From assembly GCF_028745515.1 (NCBI RefSeq), contig NZ_JAQZSG010000012.1, positions 84,622-148,621 of the forward strand: a DNA stretch of 64,000 nt, written 5' to 3'. Position 1 is the first letter of the stretch. Every line of letters starts with the position of its first letter. The DNA comes from Paenibacillus thermotolerans (GTDB taxonomy: Bacteria > Bacillota > Bacilli > Paenibacillales > YIM-B00363). Shown piece by piece: positions 1 to 7,236 of the stretch. A model generated the notes under the pieces. The model worked only from the letters and a program-made list of their open reading frames with translations, was not told the DNA's origin and did not search any database. The position numbers and the translations under genes are program-made.

Positions 1-747
1 TCCCGTAATCCAGGCGATATTCATATAAGGGTCTGCAACGCGTTTCGCCAGCACATGCACGCTTTTGGCTCCCGCCCCCGCGCCTGTTCGTTCGCCTTGC
101 GGGCTCGGAACCTCAGCCAAGCTTAGGAGCTCGCGTTCCCCGATCGGCAGCCATTCACCGGTTTTCGCGTCCGCATAGCGGGTTATTTTTCCCTCGGAAA
201 CTTTCCAGTACGCATGTAAAGCGTCGAAATAGATCCGCTCCACGGCGGCCTTCTTCGTAAATTTCACACCCTCAAGTCCTTCGGAACCAAGCGCCCAACT
301 CAGTGTCCGCTGCGAAAACAGCGGCAAGTCGCCGATTCCGTACTCCTCCAGCTGCAATGTTCCGTTCTCCGTTTCCCATACGACCAAATATCCGGTCTCC
401 ATGCCGGAAGCGGCATCCTTCACAATAACGACCCAGCCGTGATTACCCGGGCCGATCGGATATTTTGACCAGGAAGCGTTTTTCCACGCTTCGAATTTCG
501 GCTCCTTCGACAATCGGTCGATCCAATCGTCGATTTGCGCATCGGCCGGCTTCGGCGTTACCGGCTTCGGTACGGTAAGAGCGGATACGGACCCGGATGC
601 CTTCACGGCGGGGGCAGCCGAAGCGGTCGAAGCGGCAGGCGCTGACGCCGCGACGGATCGGGTAAACAATCCACCGAGCAAGGCGTTAGCGGCGACCGGA
701 GTCATCCCGCCGAGCACGACCGCAGTTATTAACATTAACAAACGCAT
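1..747 (-). CDS. Secreted protein of unknown function, 3' end cut by window
   Basis: An open frame of 249 codons runs from an ATG at 747 off the left edge with no stop. The ribosome site is strong (GGAGGTGA, 4 nt before the ATG). The protein starts with a short hydrophobic stretch (MRLLMLITAVVLGG) typical of an export signal. An Ala/Ser/Pro/Val-rich linker follows to about residue 65, then a Trp- and charge-rich globular part with segments such as DDWIDRLSKEP and GNHGWVVIV. I do not recognise the family, and the missing C-terminus may hold the diagnostic domain. It is convergent with nothing visible, and the 180 bp up to yqhG shows no clear gene. Codon use matches its neighbours. Confidence 0.8.
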   Translation of the reverse strand, partial: MRLLMLITAVVLGGMTPVAANALLGGLFTRSVAASAPAASTASAAPAVKASGSVSALTVPKPVTPKPADAQIDDWIDRLSKEPKFEAWKNASWSKYPIGPGNHGWVVIVKDAASGMETGYLVVWETENGTLQLEEYGIGDLPLFSQRTLSWALGSEGLEGVKFTKKAAVERIYFDALHAYWKVSEGKITRYADAKTGEWLPIGERELLSLAEVPSPQGERTGAGAGAKSVHVLAKRVADPYMNIAWITG

Positions 748-928
748 TGGGTCACCTCCATCTTGTGTGGACAAGCTGACAGGCTTCATGAAGATCACAT
801 CTGCAATAGATCAACGGGGTGCTCGTCCATCCGGACGACAGAGCCGTTATTCTTGTAGTGTAGTTGAAAGCGGCTGAAAAGTTTGTCCCTTCTTGTCCGA
901 AAAATATTAGATTGTTTGGCGAATCGCG

Positions 929-1903
929 TCATTTGGGCGACAAGGCGTCTTTCCCGAGGTGAAAGACGCCGGCATTGACCACGGAGGCGGCGATCCGCGG
1001 CCGGTACTGCCAGTCGATTTCCCGCTTGCGGCTTTCGTATTGCTCTTCGGCGGCGGGACGGTTGTCGGGCTCGATGCTCTGCAGCAGCTCGCCGTAGTAG
1101 GCGTCGACACGAGCGAGCTCGTCGAGCAGCCGCTCCTGCGCCTCGTGCGCCCAGCCGTGGTTGTAGCTGCGCACCTCCCGTTCCAGAAAGTCCTCCAGCG
1201 CCGCAGCCGCGCGCGGAATCGACCAGGTCGGGCGAAGCACCATCGTGTTGGACGGCAGCTTCGGCGTGAGAGAGACGGAGTCCAGCCGTTCGAAGAAATC
1301 GTCGACGATTTCTCCGGAAAGGAGCGAAATCCCAAGCGAGTGGAGCTCGTCACGCTTCATGTCGCAGCAAAATTCGACCTTATAATTGACGGCCAGCCAA
1401 GTTTCATACATATAAGGCGCGCCTTTGCCCGCTTTCACGTCTTCATACATCTGCACGTAGCGGCCTTTATTTCTAACGACGCCGAACAGCTGATTCAGTC
1501 TTCGGCTGCCGTAAGTCACCTCGTCGTACGGCGTGCGGCCGACCGAAGGCGGAGCGGGAGCAAAGCCGAAGAAGCGCCCCAAAATCGAGTCCCCCTGCGG
1601 ATTCGAAGGGGCGCCCGGACCCGGAGCGGGTGCGGGGGCAGGCGCCTGCGGCCGCGGAGGTCCGGCTTGCGCCTTTAGCGTTGCAGGCGCCTTGTCCGGA
1701 TCGAAGACGAACGTCATCGTCATCGTCTGCGGCTCCGCTCCGGTCCGCTCTACGAACGTCCAGTAATACGAACGGTTCGTCAGGTCGCGGTCGGCTTCCG
1801 GCGACAGCTTGACCGTAAGATGCGCCGGGGATTTTTCTACGATATGCGATTGCGTTGCTTCAACATAACGGGAGACGAATTTATGAATTTGCTTCGCGTT
1901 CAA
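929..1903 (-). CDS. yqhG: YqhG family protein
   Basis: A 324-residue protein resembling the Bacillus YqhG family, whose function is not established. The N-terminus (IHKFVSRYVEATQ, then LTVKLSPEADRDLTNRSYYW) matches the family pattern of a short helix followed by a conserved 'NRPFYWHY'-like segment. An insertion of about 35 residues rich in Pro, Ala and Gly (about 94-130) is unusual and probably a flexible linker. The start is TTG at 1903, chosen because GGAGGTGACGCG lies just before it. This TTG overlaps the TGA stop of the upstream helicase gene (TTGA), so the two are translationally coupled, as yqhG and yqhH are neighbours in Bacillus. No transmembrane segment is visible. Confidence 0.85.
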   Translation of the reverse strand: MNAKQIHKFVSRYVEATQSHIVEKSPAHLTVKLSPEADRDLTNRSYYWTFVERTGAEPQTMTMTFVFDPDKAPATLKAQAGPPRPQAPAPAPAPGPGAPSNPQGDSILGRFFGFAPAPPSVGRTPYDEVTYGSRRLNQLFGVVRNKGRYVQMYEDVKAGKGAPYMYETWLAVNYKVEFCCDMKRDELHSLGISLLSGEIVDDFFERLDSVSLTPKLPSNTMVLRPTWSIPRAAAALEDFLEREVRSYNHGWAHEAQERLLDELARVDAYYGELLQSIEPDNRPAAEEQYESRKREIDWQYRPRIAASVVNAGVFHLGKDALSPK

Positions 1904-3720
1904 CGCGTCACCTCCGCTGCTTCGGCGCTCCCAACCGGACGGGAGACGCCGTCGATGATGGCGCCGATTTTGGCGCGCCGCCGGGCTTCGCCCGCCTTCG
2001 CATTGCCCGGCTCGTCATCCGCCTCCTCGTAGAACGATTTTCCGAGCGTGTTCAAGCGCTCTTTGATTTCCCGATCGTCCTTCGACTCCAATACGATTTT
2101 CAGCAGGCTCGACTCCAGCGATTGAGACCGCTTCTCGAACCGTTCCACGATCGTATCCACCTCGCCGATGACAAGCTCGAACATATTGATTTTTTCATGC
2201 AACAGGGTAAGGATGTGCTCCTCAATCGTTCCCGCCGTGGACAAATTATAAATTTTCACATCCTGCGTCTGTCCGAGCCGGTGCACCCGCCCGATCCGCT
2301 GCTCGATCCGCATCGGATTCCACGGCAGGTCGAAATTGATGATGTGATGGCAAAATTGCAGGTTGATGCCTTCGCCGCCCGCCTCCGTAGCAACCATCAC
2401 CTGCGCGCGCGACCGGAACAAATCCATCATCCAGTCCTTCTTGCCGCGGTTCATCCCGCCCCGGTACGGAACGGCGGTAATATGATGCTGCTTTAAATAG
2501 CTGAGCAAGTATTCTTGCGAAGCTCTGTATTCGGTAAAAATGATCACCTTGTCGTTAATGTCCCGAATGAGCTCCAGCGTCTTCTCGGCCTTCGTGTTGG
2601 CCTGAATGTTGCGGATAATGTTGACCAGCTCCCATACCCGCGGCCGGGTGGGCGAGTCCTCGGGAAGCTTCTTAAATAAATTGACAAGCGATATAAACAC
2701 GGCGTCGCGGGAAGAGCACACCTCCCGCTGCAGCGTCACAAGCGCCAGCCCGCTGCTGATATCCCCGCCGGAATCCTCGTAGCGCTGCTTTACGAAGCGG
2801 GTGACGCCCTCGTACAGCTCCATCTCCTCCGGCGAAAGGGTAAGCGTAATATTTTTGACATGGCGCTTCGTAAACTGTACGCCGCCGTCGCTGCGCCTGT
2901 TGCGGATCATCACCTTCTGTAACTCTTGCTGGAGAAGCGATTCGTTTTTGGGGATCCTTTTTTCCGCGACGAAGTTCGATAGAAAGCTGCCCTGGCCGCC
3001 CAGCTGCCCCGGCTTCAATAAGGTGATCAAATTGTAGAGCTCGGCCAAATCGTTCTGCACGGGCGTCGCCGTCAGCAGCAGGCAATATTTTTTGCGGAGC
3101 TGCGTTACGAATTGATAGTTGGTTGTCTTCTTGTTTTTCAGCTTGTGCGCCTCGTCGATAATCAGCATGTCGTAGTCGAGACCGAGCACGACGTCCCGGT
3201 GCGGGTCGCGCTTCGCCGTATCCATGGAGGCGACGATGACGTCGCACGTTTCCCACATGTGGGCTTTCTTCTGGGCGGCGGCGCTGATGCCGAATTTGCC
3301 GTTGAGCTCTCTGACCCACTGAAGCACGAGAGAGGCGGGCACGAGAATAAGCGCTTTCTTCACCAAACCGCGGATCATATATTCTTTCAGCACGAGTCCG
3401 GCTTCGATCGTTTTGCCGAGGCCCACCTCGTCCGCGAGGATGGCGCGCCCGCGCATTTCGTGCAGCACCCGCTTGGCGGCTTCCAGCTGATGCGGGAGCG
3501 GCTCCAGCTTCGGAAGATGACGGAGGCACTGCAGCTCGTCGAAGCTTTGAATGAGGTCCGACTGCTCGGCCTCATAGGCCAATTGATAATAGGTAAAATG
3601 ATCCCAAGGACCGTTTCTTTCGATGCGGGACTCCAGCTCTTCCAGCCACGAGCGGTCGAAGGTGAGCTCAAGATGATCGTGAATGAGTCGCGTCGGTTCC
3701 GGCAGAGCGGTTTTTCGCAT
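1900..3720 (-). CDS. yqhH: SNF2-family DNA/RNA helicase-like ATPase
   Basis: 606 residues with the full set of SNF2 helicase motifs: Walker A in ILADEVGLGKTIEAGL (about 93-108), Walker B LIIDEAHKLKN (about 185), motif III LLTATPVQND, and the C-terminal RecA-like lobe with GGEGINLQF and RIGRVHRLGQ (about 450-490). Such enzymes couple ATP hydrolysis to movement along duplex DNA or to remodelling of protein-nucleic acid complexes; the cellular role of YqhH is not settled. The ATG at 3720 is preceded by AGGGGGCG. The gene is first in a two-gene unit with yqhG, and is divergent from lipM across about 190 bp. Nothing looks broken. Confidence 0.9.
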   Translation of the reverse strand: MRKTALPEPTRLIHDHLELTFDRSWLEELESRIERNGPWDHFTYYQLAYEAEQSDLIQSFDELQCLRHLPKLEPLPHQLEAAKRVLHEMRGRAILADEVGLGKTIEAGLVLKEYMIRGLVKKALILVPASLVLQWVRELNGKFGISAAAQKKAHMWETCDVIVASMDTAKRDPHRDVVLGLDYDMLIIDEAHKLKNKKTTNYQFVTQLRKKYCLLLTATPVQNDLAELYNLITLLKPGQLGGQGSFLSNFVAEKRIPKNESLLQQELQKVMIRNRRSDGGVQFTKRHVKNITLTLSPEEMELYEGVTRFVKQRYEDSGGDISSGLALVTLQREVCSSRDAVFISLVNLFKKLPEDSPTRPRVWELVNIIRNIQANTKAEKTLELIRDINDKVIIFTEYRASQEYLLSYLKQHHITAVPYRGGMNRGKKDWMMDLFRSRAQVMVATEAGGEGINLQFCHHIINFDLPWNPMRIEQRIGRVHRLGQTQDVKIYNLSTAGTIEEHILTLLHEKINMFELVIGEVDTIVERFEKRSQSLESSLLKIVLESKDDREIKERLNTLGKSFYEEADDEPGNAKAGEARRRAKIGAIIDGVSRPVGSAEAAEVTR

Positions 3721-3845
3721 GTGTAACGCCCCCTGCTTAAGTCTCGCCCGGATGAATGGCTTATCGAGCGTAAGTTACGTCTTAGTATGTACGGAAAGCC
3801 GGAGGTTCATAACTTTGAAACTGGTTTCCGCCCGCGAGCGGTCCG

Positions 3846-3875
3846 TTGGGCAAAAGGTTTCGCGCGTGCTATCAT
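3846..3875 (+). promoter_or_regulatory. Candidate sigma-A promoter of lipM
   Basis: TTGGGC at 3846-3851 and TATCAT at 3870-3875 are separated by 18 bp and lie about 40 bp before the lipM start. This is a plausible vegetative promoter; inference only. Confidence 0.45.
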
Positions 3876-3914
3876 CAATATATAAATAGAAGCGAAGGAA
3901 AGAGTGTGGAGATT

Positions 3915-4760
3915 ATGGTTGAGCAGTGGCGTTTCATTCGGTCCGGCCGCCGGAGGCCGGCATATAATATGGCAGCGGATGAGGCGATGATGATCGCGGT
4001 GGGCGCCGGGGAGGCGCCGCCGACGCTTCGGTTTTTCGGATGGGATCCGGCGACGCTGTCGATCGGTTATTTCCAGAAGGCGGCGGACGAGGTTCGGCTG
4101 GACGAAGTGAAGGCGAGAGGGCTCGGCTTCGTCCGCCGGCCGACCGGGGGACGGGCGGTGCTGCACGATGCGGAGCTGACGTATTCGATCGTCGTGCCCG
4201 ACAAGTACCCGGGACTGCCCGCGTCGGTGACGGAGTCGTACCGGGTGCTGAGCGAAGGGCTCGTGCACGGGTTTCGGGCGCTTGCGCTCGATGCGGAGAT
4301 GGTGTCCTTGGCGAGCGAGGAGGAGAAGGCGAAATATTCGGCCGCCGGCTCGGCGGCGTGCTTCGATTCGCCTTCCTGGTACGAGCTCGTCGTGGACGGC
4401 CGCAAGGTGGCGGGCAGCGCCCAGGTGCGCCAGCACGGCGCGGTGCTGCAGCACGGCTCGATCCTGCTCGACATCGACGCCGAGCTTCTGTTCGAGCTGC
4501 TGCAGTTTCGTTCGCAGCGGCTGCGCGAGCGCCTCGCGAGCGATTTCGCCGGCAAGGCGGCGGCGATCAACGATTTGCGGGCGGCGCGCGGGCTTCCGCC
4601 CGTGGCGGTGGCCGAGGCGGAGGAGGCGTTCGCCTCGGGCTGGGCGCAGGCGCTCGGCGTAACGCTCGCGCCTGCGGATTTGTCCGCCGCCGAGGAAGCG
4701 GCGGCGGCGAAGCTTGCTGCCGAGAAATACGGCAGCGACGAGTGGAATTTGCGAAGGTGA
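3915..4760 (+). CDS. lipM: Octanoyltransferase LipM
   Basis: 281 residues of the biotin/lipoate ligase-like fold. In Gram-positive bacteria LipM moves octanoyl from acyl carrier protein to the GcvH lipoyl domain, the first step of lipoic acid synthesis in the cytoplasm. Family landmarks are visible: WRFIRSG and PAYNMAADEA at the N-terminus, VRRPTGGRAVLHD, the active-site cysteine in ACFDSPSWYELVVDGRK, and KVAGSAQ with the conserved lysine nearby. An upstream in-frame extension exists, but the ATG at 3915 gives the usual family N-terminus (MxxxWRFIRSG). The next gene starts 37 bp downstream and may be co-transcribed. Confidence 0.92.
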   Translation: MVEQWRFIRSGRRRPAYNMAADEAMMIAVGAGEAPPTLRFFGWDPATLSIGYFQKAADEVRLDEVKARGLGFVRRPTGGRAVLHDAELTYSIVVPDKYPGLPASVTESYRVLSEGLVHGFRALALDAEMVSLASEEEKAKYSAAGSAACFDSPSWYELVVDGRKVAGSAQVRQHGAVLQHGSILLDIDAELLFELLQFRSQRLRERLASDFAGKAAAINDLRAARGLPPVAVAEAEEAFASGWAQALGVTLAPADLSAAEEAAAAKLAAEKYGSDEWNLRR

Positions 4761-4797
4761 TCATTATTAATCGGATTCGTAAGGGGGCGTGGGAAGC

Positions 4798-5721
4798 ATG
4801 TCTTGGCTGCGAAAGGTCGGTCGCTTGTTTGGGTTTGGCGAGGGTCGGGTACGGGAGTGGGAGTCCGTACCTTATGAGCTGCGCGAAGGCGTCGGGCTTG
4901 CCGTGCACGATTCGCCGGCGCTTCTGGAGCTGGAGGAACGGCTTCGTAAAGCGGTTCAAGGCGCGGGCTGGCTTGAGCATGTGAAGATGCGTGTGTTCGC
5001 GAAGCATCCCAGGATGACGGACGCGGAGTATGACTGGCTGTGGCTCGAGCTGCGGCGGTTTTTCCTCATGACGACGGTCGTGCGGTATGTGCCGATGTAC
5101 AGCCCGAAGGTCGACGATATTTGGCACGAGATGCTGTTGTTTTCTAGGGAATATGAAGCGTTCTGCCGTTCGTTCGCCGGAAGGGTCATCCATCATACGC
5201 CGCATGTGAACGCTGTCCCTAGGCAGCAGGCTGCACGGGATCGGGCGTGGTTCGAGCTGCTGTACGGCACGATGTTTTCGGTGCAGCCGAATAGCGAGCG
5301 GGTGCTTGGCCGGTTCCGGCTGCGGCCGATCCCCGCCGATGACCTGGATTGGCTGAGAATGAGCGGGACGGAGGAAATATACGAGCGGCTGATGGCGGAG
5401 CCTTCCGGAGACGCGGCGGTTGATCGCGCGGCGAAGGATATCGCGGAGCGGATCTACGAGCATGGGCGGCGGCTGGATGATTATAAGATGCATGGCCGGA
5501 AGGCGGTGTCGTCGAATGTGAACGATTATGCGGCCGCTTACGCCGTGAGCTTGCTGACGTTCAGCGTGCTGCAGGAGGAGCAGCGGGTTCACGCCGGCGG
5601 CGATTCCGGAGTAGTGCCTTATGCGGATTCGGGTGACTCCGGAGGCGGTGGCGGCGGCGGAGACGGCGGAGGCTCGTCCTGCGGCGGTTCCTCGTGCGGC
5701 GGCGGCTGCGGGGGAAGCTGA
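4798..5721 (+). CDS. GRDP/DUF1399-like protein with Gly/Cys-rich tail
   Basis: 307 residues. The ATG at 4798 is chosen over an in-frame GTG at 4789 because the AAGGGGG ribosome site at 4781 is well spaced only for the ATG. The central segment (VDDIWHEMLLFSREYEAFC, with later HHTPH) resembles the 'D-x-IWH' region of glycine-rich-domain proteins (DUF1399-like), whose biochemical role is unknown. The last 30 residues are almost only Gly, Ser, Asp and Cys, ending in repeated SSCGG and CGGS. Such tails occur in several uncharacterised bacterial families. No signal peptide or membrane helix is apparent. The family assignment is tentative; the reading frame is solid. Confidence 0.75.
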   Translation: MSWLRKVGRLFGFGEGRVREWESVPYELREGVGLAVHDSPALLELEERLRKAVQGAGWLEHVKMRVFAKHPRMTDAEYDWLWLELRRFFLMTTVVRYVPMYSPKVDDIWHEMLLFSREYEAFCRSFAGRVIHHTPHVNAVPRQQAARDRAWFELLYGTMFSVQPNSERVLGRFRLRPIPADDLDWLRMSGTEEIYERLMAEPSGDAAVDRAAKDIAERIYEHGRRLDDYKMHGRKAVSSNVNDYAAAYAVSLLTFSVLQEEQRVHAGGDSGVVPYADSGDSGGGGGGGDGGGSSCGGSSCGGGCGGS

Positions 5722-5773
5722 GCGGCAGCTTGCGGGTGCGGTGCTTCGTCGCTGCCCGCTCCCCGTTGGAAAA

Positions 5774-5958
5774 TAGCAACACTATGAGTTGCTAAGTGCC
5801 TGTTTTTCGGTATGCGTGGGAAATTAGCCACACTGTGGGTTGCTATTGACCTCAAATCGTCGGTCCAAGCGGCAGAAGTCGGGAAATAGCCACTTCAGGT
5901 GTTGCTAAAAATTTGTCGACCGCCTTTTTGGGCCGAATAGCAACTTGTAGTGTTACTA
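5774..5958. repeat. Four 21-bp inverted-repeat units (TAGCAAC/GTTGCTA arms)
   Basis: Four units at 5774-5794, 5825-5845, 5887-5907 and 5938-5958. Each has 7-bp arms (TAGCAAC or TAGCCAC on the left, GTTGCTA or GTTACTA on the right) around a 7-nt variable centre. Unit starts are 51, 62 and 51 bp apart. They fill the convergent gap between the Gly/Cys-rich protein gene and dat. There is no U-run, so they do not look like simple terminators; they resemble a dispersed small palindromic repeat of REP type. Confidence 0.75.
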
Positions 5959-5971
5959 CTATCGGGTGTGC

Positions 5972-6811
5972 CTACAAGATCAACCTCTCGAACTCGGCCT
6001 GAAGCGCGCGGGAGATGGCGCCCGGGGAGCCGCTGCCGATCGGTCGCCCGTCGACGGCGATGATCGGCATTATTTCCGCCGTCGTGCTCAGCAGGAACGC
6101 TTCGTCGGCGGCGTAGAGCTCCTCAAGCGTGAACGCCGCTTCGCGGAGCGGTATGCCAAGCCCGTTCGCAAGGCGTATGGCGACGGCTCGGGTAATGCCG
6201 TGCAGGATGAGATGGTTCGCCGGATGCGTCAAAATAACGCCGTCCCGCACGATCGCCACGTTAGAGGAGCTGCCTTCGGTTACGATTCGGTCCCGGTGCA
6301 AAATTGCCTCCCAAGCGCCCGCTTCGGAGGCGGCCTGCTTCGCGAGCACGTTCGGCAGCAGGTTCAAGCTTTTGATATCGCAGCGAAGCCAGCGGATATC
6401 CGGATGCGTGACCACCGCGACGCCTTCGCGGATTGCCTTCACCGGCCGGTCCAGCGGGTTCGTAAATGCGGTAATCGTCGGACGCGGCGCCGGAGCCGGA
6501 AACGCATGCGAACGAGGAGCGGCGCCGCGGGTAACCTGCAGGTATACGATCCCGTCGGTCACGCCGTCGGCCTTCACGAGCTCAGCGATGCCGCCGGAGA
6601 GGCGCTCCGCGGAATACGGAAGCTCAATCCGAATCTCCGCGACGCTGCGAATTAACCGGGCCCAGTGTGCCTCCGCCTCGAACAGCTTGCCTCCGTAGAT
6701 CCGAAACACTTCATAAATTCCGTCCCCGAAATTAAACCCGCGGTCCTCGATATCGACCGAAGCGCCTGTGCGCGCCGATAGCGACTCTCCGTTCCAAATG
6801 TATGTGCCCAT
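5972..6811 (-). CDS. dat: D-amino-acid aminotransferase (class IV PLP enzyme)
   Basis: 279 residues, closely matching Bacillus D-alanine aminotransferase in layout. The enzyme interconverts D-amino acids and 2-oxo acids, for example making D-glutamate for peptidoglycan. Visible landmarks: DIEDRGFNFGDGIYEV at the N-terminus, YLQVTRGAAPRSHAFP, RWLRCDIKSLNLLPN containing the PLP lysine, and the phosphate-binding VTEGSSSNV and GITR segments. Two ATGs compete; the second (6811) is preferred because AAGGAG lies 11 nt upstream of it but only 2 nt from the first (6820). It is convergent with the upstream Gly/Cys-rich gene. Confidence 0.92.
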   Translation of the reverse strand: MGTYIWNGESLSARTGASVDIEDRGFNFGDGIYEVFRIYGGKLFEAEAHWARLIRSVAEIRIELPYSAERLSGGIAELVKADGVTDGIVYLQVTRGAAPRSHAFPAPAPRPTITAFTNPLDRPVKAIREGVAVVTHPDIRWLRCDIKSLNLLPNVLAKQAASEAGAWEAILHRDRIVTEGSSSNVAIVRDGVILTHPANHLILHGITRAVAIRLANGLGIPLREAAFTLEELYAADEAFLLSTTAEIMPIIAVDGRPIGSGSPGAISRALQAEFERLIL

Positions 6812-6846
6812 GTATAACATCGCTCCTTTTGGATCATTTTAAAATC

Positions 6847-6860
6847 AGAACAAGTGTTCC
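6847..6860. promoter_or_regulatory. LexA (SOS) box-like palindrome
   Basis: AGAACAAGTGTTCC matches the Gram-positive LexA/DinR consensus (CGAAC, 4 bases, GTTYC) at all but the first position. It lies between the divergent dat and nrdJ genes, 36 bp upstream of the dat start codon and just upstream of a plus-strand TACAAT (6880-6885). Which transcript it would control is unclear. A 37-codon frame (6914-7027) lies downstream but has no good ribosome site. Confidence 0.45.
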
Positions 6861-7069
6861 CTAAAGCGCATGATTGTGCTACAATAGCTTTTAATAAGAG
6901 TACCAAATCGGAAATGGGCGAGCAATTTTTGGCAAAAGCAGGCCGGAAGGAGAACTGTCGAGCTTTGTCGAAAAATAATACTTCCGTCTCACGAAAAAGT
7001 GAGTTCTTGGGAGAAAAGAAGAGATAATGGGTGCGAGACTCTATTTTTTATCTCAAATTTCTGATAGAA

Positions 7070-7118
7070 GTACAATATGTAGTGCTGTATAATGGACTCT
7101 GCACACAATATATAGTAA
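7070..7118 (+). promoter_or_regulatory. nrdJ promoter with tandem NrdR-like boxes
   Basis: ACACAATATATAGTAA at 7103-7118 and GTACAATATGTAGTGC at 7070-7085 both resemble the NrdR box (ACACWATATATWGTGT). Their starts are 33 bp apart, about three helical turns, the usual tandem arrangement. A perfect TATAAT (7088-7093) lies between them, so a bound repressor would block polymerase; no good -35 was found. A third partial copy (right half ATATATTGTGT) is at 7193-7208, close to the start codon. NrdR represses ribonucleotide reductase genes when dATP is plentiful. Confidence 0.7.
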
Positions 7119-7236
7119 TGTAACTACATAACCTCAAATTGCTTACACAACGCCGTTTTTAGCTGCTTGTCGAAGCCTGGCGGAGCGGAATGGACGCATA
7201 TATTGTGTAATTTATTATGTTGTAGGAGGGTGTTCC

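Noticed and set aside
942..970. Hairpin GGCGTCTTTC/GAAAGACGCC near the yqhG 3' end
   Set aside because: Lies inside the coding sequence and is not followed by a T-run, so not called as a terminator.
5774..5958. Regular palindromic units considered as a CRISPR array
   Set aside because: Repeats are only 21 bp and imperfect, and no cas genes are present.
6964..6975. TTTGTCGAAAAA resembling a Spo0A box
   Set aside because: Matches the short TGNCGAA consensus, but such a short motif occurs often by chance, and no promoter in register was found.
6914..7027. 37-codon open frame downstream of the LexA-like box
   Set aside because: No convincing ribosome site, and its length is not beyond chance.
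6860..7236. Possible cobalamin riboswitch before nrdJ
   Set aside because: No B12-box-like GCCACTG and no fitting fold were seen in the leader; NrdR-like boxes explain regulation better.
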